Origin: Bacteroidaceae bacterium
GTDB lineage: Bacteria; Bacteroidota; Bacteroidia; Bacteroidales; Bacteroidaceae
Length of the DNA stretch: 64,000 bases
Direction: 5' to 3'
Assembly: GCA_017621515.1 (NCBI GenBank)
Contig: JAGASY010000087.1
Location: 1 to 64,000 of the forward strand
Under the pieces are notes generated by a model. The model ran no database searches and was not told the origin of the DNA. It saw nothing but the letters and a program-made list of their open reading frames with translations. How positions within the stretch are numbered: the stretch's first letter is position 1; each line of letters opens with the position of its first letter. The translations under genes and the position numbers were made by a program. This document shows, piece by piece, positions 35,084 through 43,532 of this stretch.

Positions 35084-36664
35084 TCATTCCACAACAGGAA
35101 CAAAACGAACCCTATCTACACGAAACTTTCTTACATAGCCCTTTCTTGCATCTGAGCTGCTGACCTTGGTCTTCACCTGAAGAGTTGTGGTTTCAACAAT
35201 ATCTGAAGCAGAATTTTTTTCATTGAGAAACCACATACCATCATAGAAATCGGCCACAGGCAGAGACACATTCTCAAATGCCTTGACAGATATGATGCCC
35301 GTTTGAGACTCTCCTCCCACATCAACACCGGTATTATTGTTAAGTGTTGACGTGCGTCCGTTCTCATTACGGTATCTCAATTGGAAAGACACTTTGGTAA
35401 TTTCATTTGCCATGTTTTCTCCATCAACAAGAGGAGATACAAAATCCACATATACATCATATTTGCCTGCAAGCGTATTTGCCACATCAAAAATGACACC
35501 TCCATCGACATTTCCGCTCGACACTTCAAGATAGCTTGAATTGCTGATTCCGGAAACCAGACTGGTTATATCTGTATTTCTGATATAAGAGTTCGTACTT
35601 GACAAATTTATACGACTGTCCATATCTTCTGCCTCAACATTAATCTTGTGATTCCAGACACAAGTATCATTAAGGTTAAGACCAGCAGTAGTGAGATAAA
35701 TGATACCGTTAGACGCATCAACCACATCATACCCTTCAAAATATTCACCTACCGGACGAATGACATTCTGAGTCACAGTAAGTAACGAATCGTATGAAGC
35801 CGCATCATTCACCACTTTTCTGAATGTAAGTCCACCAAGGATAGCCAAACACGTCTGTGTGTGCTGAATGGAATCGGCAACATGCTGCTCCTTATCGTAT
35901 GTACGGAAATACGGCTTGATGTGCTCGTATGCTTCTCTCCATGCGTTATTGTCAGGAATAATCATCGTATAGAGAGAATCTTCGTTGTTTACAGCACCTA
36001 TTCCATATTTGACATCTTCAAGAAGCCTGTTGTAATTTACAAAGACCGAGTCGTATGTTGTACTAAAGTCAGGACTATACTTCAATTCATTGAAACTGCT
36101 TATAAATTCATGTATATCAGAAAAACGATTGTCTGCCGACATATATTCCATGATATTAAATTTATAAGGAATCTGACTTTCAAGCTTGTGAAGAATACCG
36201 TTCTGTGCTACAATATTCTTTTCCACAAGTCCTACCCCATTGAAGAAATCTACGGAATAAGCCATTGATTTACCGTTAAGCATGTATATTCTTTCGGTCT
36301 CTGGGGTAGAAGTTGGATTTGAATAACGTGCTATATGGTTTCTGACAAGACGCAATAAAGCCTCTTCATCATTCATATCAACGGAAGCAAGAGCTTCATC
36401 CATAGGTGCCCAAACCGTATAGGTCTGTCCGGAAGTCAATATCGAATCATAGCCCGTAACTTTCAGTATCTGACTGAACTTAGACAAATGACTGTCACTA
36501 TCGACAATCTCCATAAGATTCTTCACAGGAAGTGCCGAATCCCTGTCGTAATGCTCATCCCAATCTCCGGAGCATGAAAGCAAAGTAAAACCGGCAATAC
36601 ACATACAGTATCCGACTGCCGTGTAATTCTTTTCTATCTTATTTCTTTTTTTCATGACATTCAT
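35084..36664 (-). CDS. FAS1 (fasciclin) domain lipoprotein 1
   Basis: A 526-residue surface lipoprotein. The signal GYCMCIAGFTLLSCSGDWDE has a lipobox (TLLSC). One FAS1 domain lies at about residues 45-170 (LSKFSQILKVTGYDSILTSG, YTVWAPMDEALA, NGILHKLES), and a weaker FAS1-like segment at about 175-330 (FSDIHEFISSF, YTMIIPDNNAWREA). The C-terminal ~190 residues look like a beta-sandwich (EVSSGNVDGGVIFDVANTL, GKYDVYVDFVSP) that may bind carbohydrate. FAS1 domains are adhesion modules; beside SusC/D they probably contribute to surface glycan capture. Gene order in the operon places it directly before the distal SusC. The second ATG (36655) is an alternative start. Confidence 0.85.
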   Translation of the reverse strand: MNVMKKRNKIEKNYTAVGYCMCIAGFTLLSCSGDWDEHYDRDSALPVKNLMEIVDSDSHLSKFSQILKVTGYDSILTSGQTYTVWAPMDEALASVDMNDEEALLRLVRNHIARYSNPTSTPETERIYMLNGKSMAYSVDFFNGVGLVEKNIVAQNGILHKLESQIPYKFNIMEYMSADNRFSDIHEFISSFNELKYSPDFSTTYDSVFVNYNRLLEDVKYGIGAVNNEDSLYTMIIPDNNAWREAYEHIKPYFRTYDKEQHVADSIQHTQTCLAILGGLTFRKVVNDAASYDSLLTVTQNVIRPVGEYFEGYDVVDASNGIIYLTTAGLNLNDTCVWNHKINVEAEDMDSRINLSSTNSYIRNTDITSLVSGISNSSYLEVSSGNVDGGVIFDVANTLAGKYDVYVDFVSPLVDGENMANEITKVSFQLRYRNENGRTSTLNNNTGVDVGGESQTGIISVKAFENVSLPVADFYDGMWFLNEKNSASDIVETTTLQVKTKVSSSDARKGYVRKFRVDRVRFVPVVE

Positions 36665-36691
36665 GAATTTTCATTTTACAATAATATCTTA

Positions 36692-38566
36692 TTACTCACG
36701 ATCTTCGTATCTTATCATATCGACAGGGATATACTCCAGATAATCGGCATGAAACTCACGTCCTCCTCCCTTGTCATCCATATTTTTGGCGCGAAATTCG
36801 TGCGGACCATATTCGTCAAATCTGTACTGACCGATAATTATTCTCAGAGAACGTGACATATCACGTAATGTCTTACCTCCTTCCTGACCAGTATAAATTG
36901 AAGAAGGTGCTTTCATATAACCATGATTTCGCATCATCTTATCGTTCTCCACACCGTTGTCCTTAGTATCTTCATCATGCACATAACCAATTCGCGGATC
37001 ATTTTCCGAACCGTTATAACCAATTGTGAGGTCAACAGGAATACCAGCAATCTGACCGTCCACAAAAAGCTGTGCTATACCGCGCCATGACTCTGCACGA
37101 TATCCCAAACGAATCTCATAATTGCCTGGAGGTACAGGAAGCATACGAAGTTTGAAATCATACATAGGACCTGAAATAAGCATCTCATCAGCCTGATAGT
37201 TAGTCCAATTGTTAGAAGCCCACATGGTAAGTGTAGAACCACTGTTAAACCAGAAGTATTCTCCACAAAAATCAGAAGGAATCGTAGTACCGGAGCTTTC
37301 GAGCAACTGCCAACGTATATTGTTGTTAGTGAGCTGAGGAGGCACTGCATAGAAGTCAAAACGGATACGCTTATGAAGTACATCCTTTGTCATCACATCT
37401 TCATCATAAACAAGAATGTCATTAAGAGTATGTATGAAACCATTTGCCACCTCAATGTTGCTGTTCACTTCATCAAGAGTCACACTCTTACCTGTGCGTT
37501 GCGTATTGATAAGGTTGCCTGCTTTAATCTCCATAAGACGATATTTAAGCATTGTTTCATAATACTCATAACATTTTGTCTTATAACTGGCAGCAGTGGC
37601 AAATCCGGTATAAACAAACGAGCTTGTTGACATCTGACGATTCAGAATATGGTAGGCCACGAACTTGTTCAACGGATTATTTTCACTCTCATAATTACCT
37701 AAATCCTGACTTCCGTAATACTTTGTGGCAAATCTTTCGAGGCTCTCCAAAGTATCTCCATTTACAGCAATCCCTTCCTTTTTAAGTAATTCATCCGGTT
37801 CACAGAACACTGTATAACCCAATTTACACTTCTGATACTTACTGTCAGGAGCTGGTGTATAATTAGGATCATAAAGCTCAAGCATATCATCCCAATATCC
37901 ACTTGCTTCGTATGCCTTTGCCCATATATTGAAGTTGCCATTAGAAGCAAGTTTTTGAAGGAATGTTTCTTCAGACGGCTCTATCACCCTGTCAACAACA
38001 TGCACCACTCCATTATGCACTTCATTGTCAGCACTAAGAACGACTGCCGTCTTGTTAACCACAGTTTCCCTCTGTCCTAAATCATTGGTGCGGAATGAAA
38101 TGACAATGAATCTGTCGGAAAGACTTGGTGTAGCCAAAGAACCCTCTTCAAAATCTGTACTTTCATATTCTGTAGATTCATGGCGGATAGTACTGCTATA
38201 CACAATCTTCTGCATCATTTCCACAGTAAGATCATCCCAAGTTATGCCTTTTTCTTCAAGATAAATATTAATGGCATCATTGGTTGGCGGGAAACAAGTA
38301 TAATGTCCATATACAGAAAGTAATGATGTAGCATTACAAGCTTCCATCATATTATAGAACATTGACAGCTCCGGAGTGTTTTTACAGAATGAGGCAACAG
38401 TCTCTCCTGTAAATGTGTACATAGCTTCATCGTCAACATTTTCACTATTACAAGACACAGCTGTCATGCCCAATGCTGCTACAGCCACAAATGCCACAGC
38501 ACAGTTTGTCACCTTTCTTGTAATTGGAAAAGAGAAAAAATTCTTCTTATTATTAGTAAGTTCCAT
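36692..38566 (-). CDS. FAS1 (fasciclin) domain lipoprotein 2
   Basis: A 624-residue surface lipoprotein, start at the ATG 38566 (a TTG at 38575 is less likely). The signal CAVAFVAVAALGMTAVSCNS ends in a lipobox (AVSC). FAS1 sequence appears at about residues 45-200 (FPPTNDAINIYLEEKG, NGVVHVVDRVIEP) and again at about 200-390 (FLQKLASNGNFNIWAKAYEA, FVAYHILNRQM, NGFIHTLNDILVYDE). The C-terminal ~220 residues (LPVPPGNYEIRLGYRAES, LFVDGQIAGIPVDLT) form a further beta-rich, DUF5108-like domain. It follows susD by 5 bases and is followed by the other FAS1 gene after 27 bases. Confidence 0.85.
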   Translation of the reverse strand: MELTNNKKNFFSFPITRKVTNCAVAFVAVAALGMTAVSCNSENVDDEAMYTFTGETVASFCKNTPELSMFYNMMEACNATSLLSVYGHYTCFPPTNDAINIYLEEKGITWDDLTVEMMQKIVYSSTIRHESTEYESTDFEEGSLATPSLSDRFIVISFRTNDLGQRETVVNKTAVVLSADNEVHNGVVHVVDRVIEPSEETFLQKLASNGNFNIWAKAYEASGYWDDMLELYDPNYTPAPDSKYQKCKLGYTVFCEPDELLKKEGIAVNGDTLESLERFATKYYGSQDLGNYESENNPLNKFVAYHILNRQMSTSSFVYTGFATAASYKTKCYEYYETMLKYRLMEIKAGNLINTQRTGKSVTLDEVNSNIEVANGFIHTLNDILVYDEDVMTKDVLHKRIRFDFYAVPPQLTNNNIRWQLLESSGTTIPSDFCGEYFWFNSGSTLTMWASNNWTNYQADEMLISGPMYDFKLRMLPVPPGNYEIRLGYRAESWRGIAQLFVDGQIAGIPVDLTIGYNGSENDPRIGYVHDEDTKDNGVENDKMMRNHGYMKAPSSIYTGQEGGKTLRDMSRSLRIIIGQYRFDEYGPHEFRAKNMDDKGGGREFHADYLEYIPVDMIRYEDRE

Positions 38567-38571
38567 ATAGT

Positions 38572-40125
38572 TCAATTTTTAGATATGTCTGAAGATATTT
38601 CATAGAACCTGTTCTGTTTAAGCAAAGTATTCACACGAAGTTCTTCGCTGTTAATAGGCATGTAGATAGCATCTACATCATTGAGCTTGCTCATAACCGT
38701 ATTTCGATCCAGATTCATAGCCACATACTTATTTATCAAGTAGTTTGTTATTACCTGCGTCGGTGTACCTTCTCGACGCATACGTCTTACCAAATCGAAA
38801 TAGCGTTTACCCTCAAAAAGGAATTCTCTCTGCCTCTCGTTAAAGACAAGGCTGCGCACCTGTTCCTGAGAAGAATATTGTCCAATGAGAGTTCCGGGTT
38901 CAAGATCCGGATTCGCACGGTCGTATGTTTTAGAAACCATAGAGACAGCCTCTGCAAGGTTCGCCTCACCGCCAAGTTCAGCCAATGCTTCTGCTTTCAT
39001 AAGATAAATGTCCGGAAGACGGTAAACAATCCAGTTGTTCGTTGCATCACCGTAAGTAAAATCAGACTCGCGCACCGTTTCATTGTTGGTATTACTGCGA
39101 TATGCAATATATTTCTTTATCATAAAGAAACCATCTTTCTCAACAAAAGCATTCTTCTGACGCAAATCAGTTACAACAAACAGATCGGAAGTACCGGAAA
39201 CACTGTAATCATACGATGAAAGTTTAGCATCCGTTGAGCTTCCACCATAGAAATCTCTTACAGCTCCATTCTGGGTATTATTATCAAATGCAATTTCCCA
39301 AATACTTTCATCCGAATTACCGGTAAAAAACACTGTACGGAAATAAGAAGAAGCACGTTCAAGCGACAACGGATTTGAAGATGTATCTAAGATTTTATTG
39401 CAATAAGTTACGCAATCATCGTATTTTCCCATCCACAAATAGATATCAGCAAGCAGTGCCCAAACAGCTTTGCGAGTGATACGTCCACGGTTATATGCCA
39501 CACTCGCATATTCATCGACAGCATAATCTTCTATCTCACGCAAATCTTTCACAAGATACCCAAGCACATCGCTTTCAGAAGACTGGACAATCTGGAAAGG
39601 ACGAGAATCATCTGTATAAGGTTCTTCTGTAAAAGGAATATCCCGGAATGTTTTCAACAATGTAAAATAACAGAATGCACGTATAGTTTTTGCTTCCGCA
39701 AGATACTGCAACAATTCTGTTTCTGAGAAATCCGGGTCAGTGGAACGAACTCCCGGAGCATATTTTATGACAGTGTTGCAGTAGTTTATCACTGTATAAA
39801 AATCCGCCCACTTAGAATAACTGTTGTCGGCATTGATATTCGCCTCAAGCATATAAGAAAGTTCCGTATCCGTGCTTTTCCCATAAATCACATTATCAGA
39901 CCGAACTTCTCCCCATACAATGAGTCGTTTCAAAAAGCCCTCTTCATTCATGGCTCTGTAACACGAACCAATACCGCTTAATACATCGCCTTTCTTTTTC
40001 CAAAAGTCATCAAATACCATTTCTGATTCCGGTGCATTGTCAAACCAATCCTCACACGAAGTCAAAGAAGGCATCAATGAAGTCAGCGCAAGCGCAACCA
40101 TTATATTTTTATATTGCTTTCTCAT
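38572..40125 (-). CDS. SusD/RagB-family glycan-binding lipoprotein (proximal pair)
   Basis: A 517-residue outer-membrane lipoprotein. The signal IMVALALTSLMPSLTSCEDW has the lipobox SLTSC. SusD hallmarks include YTVINYCNTVIKYA, YLAEAKTIRAFCYFTLLKTF, ALLADIYLWMGKYDD and the C-terminal NERQREFLFEGKRYFDLVR. It binds glycan over the SusC barrel encoded 23 bases upstream. It differs clearly in sequence from the distal SusD, so the two pairs are not a recent duplication and may handle different oligosaccharides. Confidence 0.93.
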   Translation of the reverse strand: MRKQYKNIMVALALTSLMPSLTSCEDWFDNAPESEMVFDDFWKKKGDVLSGIGSCYRAMNEEGFLKRLIVWGEVRSDNVIYGKSTDTELSYMLEANINADNSYSKWADFYTVINYCNTVIKYAPGVRSTDPDFSETELLQYLAEAKTIRAFCYFTLLKTFRDIPFTEEPYTDDSRPFQIVQSSESDVLGYLVKDLREIEDYAVDEYASVAYNRGRITRKAVWALLADIYLWMGKYDDCVTYCNKILDTSSNPLSLERASSYFRTVFFTGNSDESIWEIAFDNNTQNGAVRDFYGGSSTDAKLSSYDYSVSGTSDLFVVTDLRQKNAFVEKDGFFMIKKYIAYRSNTNNETVRESDFTYGDATNNWIVYRLPDIYLMKAEALAELGGEANLAEAVSMVSKTYDRANPDLEPGTLIGQYSSQEQVRSLVFNERQREFLFEGKRYFDLVRRMRREGTPTQVITNYLINKYVAMNLDRNTVMSKLNDVDAIYMPINSEELRVNTLLKQNRFYEISSDISKN

Positions 40126-40148
40126 CTTTTCGACTTTTTATAATTTTA

Positions 40149-43100
40149 TTATATACCAAGATTAATACCCAAAGTAAAATAGCGAGAACGAGGTGTTCTG
40201 TTATTATCTTCACTCACACCAATATTATTCGGCGAAATCTCTGGGTCTGCTCCCGTGTATTTAGTGATTGTCAGCACATTATTCAATGTCAGAGACAAAG
40301 TCAAAGAATGAAGCCCCACAGATTTCATCAGTTTAGGGTCAAATGAATAGTTCAGTGTAAGCTGCTTCAAACGAAGGAAGGAACCATTCTCAACAAAACG
40401 GTCACTGCCAAGCCAGTTATATCCGTAATTATAAAGAGCACGTGGTATTTCCGTCATATCTCCGTCCTTACGCCAATGCCAGTTTGTGGCAACAGACTGG
40501 TTGTCTGTTGAGTACATATTCTCAGCATACATACGTCCATAGTTAATAATCTTACTTCCTATACGGAAATTAAAGAAAGCATTGAATGTGAAACGCTTAT
40601 ACTTTATTGTCGTACCAAAACCACCGTCAAGTTTCGGATTTGAATTACCAAGATAAACGATGTCAAGCTCATCAATTGTTCCACCATGATTGATGTCTTC
40701 ATAAATGGCATCACCGCCACGGAAACGATAGGCATTCGATGTACCATAAGCAAAGTACATTGGCACAGGATCACCACTATTGTCAAGCACTACATTACCA
40801 GAAGCATCACGAACAACCGGTGCTGTCGCATCAGGCTTGTCAAACTGATATTCATCATACTGATATACACCCTTATAACGGAAGCCATATATTGAACCGA
40901 ATGAATTGTCAATCTGCAAACGTGTCAAGTAAGCACCATTACTATAATTAAAATCCTTATTATAACTGTTGAGTACATTCTCATCCAGTTCAACAATATT
41001 GTTTCGGTAGTTGGAAAGATTGAGATTGAAGTCAACAGTCCAGTCTCCACGCTTAATCATACGGTTCGTGCTAAACTCCAACTCCCATCCGTCATTATCC
41101 ATCGTTCCGGCATTAATATAAGAAATAGAACCAAAACCTGTTGAAGACGGTATCGTCTGATCTTTGAAAAGCAGATTCTCTGTACGACGGTGGTAAACAT
41201 TCGCCACAATTCTATAACGATAATCATATAAACTTATCTCCGCACCGAGGTTATATGAAGAAGAACGCTCCCATTTCAAGTGAGACAACTGCAATGATGC
41301 CGGTTTTATGGCCGGAATATCTATGTAGTTTGTTCCAAAACTGTTATATCTGCTGTAGAACAAATACTCATAGTCCGGACGGTTACCTGTAACACCCCAG
41401 CCAAGACGAAGTGAAAGTTCAGAGAGCCAGTCTTCTGTCTTTGCCATGAACGGCTCACTTGAAATAATCCATTTACCGGCAAGTGAAGGGAAGAATCCCC
41501 AACGATTGTCAGCACCAAAACGAGAACTTCCATCCCAACGTGCGGAAGCATCGAAGATATAGCGGTCTTTCAGCATATAGTGTCCGCTAAACAAGAATGC
41601 CATATTACGTCCCTGAGTCTTGGCACTATTGAAAGAACGCAGTGTTCCAAGTGAAGCGACATCTGTACTCGAAGTTGAAGCAAGTCCGCTACGTTCAAAT
41701 TCCTGAAACTTAGAATGTGACACATCCATCTGCCATGAACCATAAAGCATCAAAGAATGTAAATCAGGGTCATTAAACTTCGGCACCCATGTGAGGTTAT
41801 GATCCATATATATAGTCATTGCCTCAGACTCTTTATTATAAGACTTGTTCACACTCTGGTCATTCCAGTTCTTTGAAGTTGTTTCGCGAGGAAGAAACTT
41901 GATGTCCTTTACATTCTCTGAGTCAAACTTCACATATCCCTGATAACGAAGTTTCTGTTCTTCCGGATCAAGGAAATCATATTGAAGACGAAGAGTCGGC
42001 ATAATTCTCATATTGCTTTGCTGATACTTGGCAAGATGAGCTATTGCCACAGGATTCCTAAGGTCTTTCTGGTCGGAATTAAGCTGCGAGTTTTGAGCTA
42101 TATTGAAATATACATCCGTATTATTCCCATACATATCCTGACGGAAAATAGACACATTAGGCATCTTCTTATAAGCAATATTCAGCAGATTGTCATTTCC
42201 ATACGGATCATCCGAATAGTTCTTGTCATTATCAGTATAGGTGATGGAGAACTCCGTAATGAACTTCAATCGTGACGAGACATTATATTCAAGGTTCATC
42301 AAACCTGTGAAACGATTCAATTCCTGCCCTATTACAGTACCAGTCTGATTATAATATCCCAACGAGGTACGGAACTTTGCTCTCTCGCCACCACCAGTGA
42401 TTGAAAGTACATGGTCGTGAGTGAAACCTGTTTTAGTTACCTTATCAACCCAATCCGTATTATTGTTAAAGTTCTCAAAATCTTCGGCAGTACCATAAGC
42501 ATTCACAAACTGTGAACGGTCATAACTATATTCAGGTATATTACAGTCAACCTGATTCCTATTGAAATAAGCCTGTTTCATGAGCATAGTATATTCATCA
42601 CCGTTAAGAAGCTTGGTGCCTGAAGGCTGCCATGAACCGGACAGACGGTAAGAATAATTCACACGAGTAGGTCCGGTTACACCTTTCTTCGTAGTTATAT
42701 TAATGATACCATTCGCACCTCTCGCACCCCAGATGGCACATGCGGCTCCATCCTTCAATACAGTGATTTCCTGAATATCGTCCGGACTGATACTAAGCAA
42801 AGTCGCGAACTTCTCCTGATCGGCAGAAGCAAAATCAAACGAAGCATCAATATTACTTTCGTATGGAATATTATTAAGCAAAATGAGAGGCTGAGAGTTG
42901 GAGTTGATAGATGTAATACCTCTTATGCGCATTACAGACCCACTACCCAAGTCACCAGAGTTAGCCACAATATCAAGACCGGCAATTCGTCCCTGAAGAG
43001 CATCATCTACAGACGGAACGGATACACCTTCAAGCTTATCCATAGAGAATCTCTGCATGGCTCCGGAATATTCACGCTCCGGAATCGGCAAAGTACCAGT

Positions 43101-43460
43101 TGTCACATTACGTACAGATTTGATTACAACTTCCTGAAGCAATGTTTCTGAAGCCATCTTAATATCAAACTTACGGCGACTTCCGATAGGAAGCACCTGT
43201 TTCTTGTAACTGACGTATGAAATATTAAGAGTGTTGTCAGGGTTCTTGATCTTCAAAGAGAAGTTTCCGTTAAAGTCTGTCACTGTAGAAGAAAAGATAC
43301 GTCCGTTCTTGTCTTGTTCAACCACAGTTGCCGCTATCAAACCGTCCGGTTCGTCATCAGCCCAGACCCGTCCCGTAAGGATAATATCATCTTGCGCCAT
43401 CGCAAAGCCGATACCTGTCAACATGAAAGTAATCAGCAATATATATCTTATCTTATCCAT
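40149..43460 (-). CDS. SusC/RagA-family TonB-dependent transporter (proximal pair)
   Basis: A 1103-residue outer-membrane importer. The signal peptide is ILLITFMLTGIGFAMAQ. A CarboxypepD-regulatory-like domain lies at about residues 25-100 (ILTGRVWADDEPDGLIAATV). The plug has SVDDALQGRIAGLDIVANSG, VMRIRGITSINSNSQPLILL (partial) and VLKDGAACAIWGARGANGII, all standard SusC motifs. The barrel ends RYFTLGINLGI. It forms the transport complex with the SusD that follows. It is preceded by the first FAS1 gene after 72 bases. Confidence 0.94.
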   Translation of the reverse strand: MDKIRYILLITFMLTGIGFAMAQDDIILTGRVWADDEPDGLIAATVVEQDKNGRIFSSTVTDFNGNFSLKIKNPDNTLNISYVSYKKQVLPIGSRRKFDIKMASETLLQEVVIKSVRNVTTGTLPIPEREYSGAMQRFSMDKLEGVSVPSVDDALQGRIAGLDIVANSGDLGSGSVMRIRGITSINSNSQPLILLNNIPYESNIDASFDFASADQEKFATLLSISPDDIQEITVLKDGAACAIWGARGANGIINITTKKGVTGPTRVNYSYRLSGSWQPSGTKLLNGDEYTMLMKQAYFNRNQVDCNIPEYSYDRSQFVNAYGTAEDFENFNNNTDWVDKVTKTGFTHDHVLSITGGGERAKFRTSLGYYNQTGTVIGQELNRFTGLMNLEYNVSSRLKFITEFSITYTDNDKNYSDDPYGNDNLLNIAYKKMPNVSIFRQDMYGNNTDVYFNIAQNSQLNSDQKDLRNPVAIAHLAKYQQSNMRIMPTLRLQYDFLDPEEQKLRYQGYVKFDSENVKDIKFLPRETTSKNWNDQSVNKSYNKESEAMTIYMDHNLTWVPKFNDPDLHSLMLYGSWQMDVSHSKFQEFERSGLASTSSTDVASLGTLRSFNSAKTQGRNMAFLFSGHYMLKDRYIFDASARWDGSSRFGADNRWGFFPSLAGKWIISSEPFMAKTEDWLSELSLRLGWGVTGNRPDYEYLFYSRYNSFGTNYIDIPAIKPASLQLSHLKWERSSSYNLGAEISLYDYRYRIVANVYHRRTENLLFKDQTIPSSTGFGSISYINAGTMDNDGWELEFSTNRMIKRGDWTVDFNLNLSNYRNNIVELDENVLNSYNKDFNYSNGAYLTRLQIDNSFGSIYGFRYKGVYQYDEYQFDKPDATAPVVRDASGNVVLDNSGDPVPMYFAYGTSNAYRFRGGDAIYEDINHGGTIDELDIVYLGNSNPKLDGGFGTTIKYKRFTFNAFFNFRIGSKIINYGRMYAENMYSTDNQSVATNWHWRKDGDMTEIPRALYNYGYNWLGSDRFVENGSFLRLKQLTLNYSFDPKLMKSVGLHSLTLSLTLNNVLTITKYTGADPEISPNNIGVSEDNNRTPRSRYFTLGINLGI

Positions 43461-43532
43461 TTGTTTTATTTTTTGAATTTGTAAGTTTCCAAAGTTTTCT
43501 TATTTCTACATACTTAAAAGCTTACATCAACC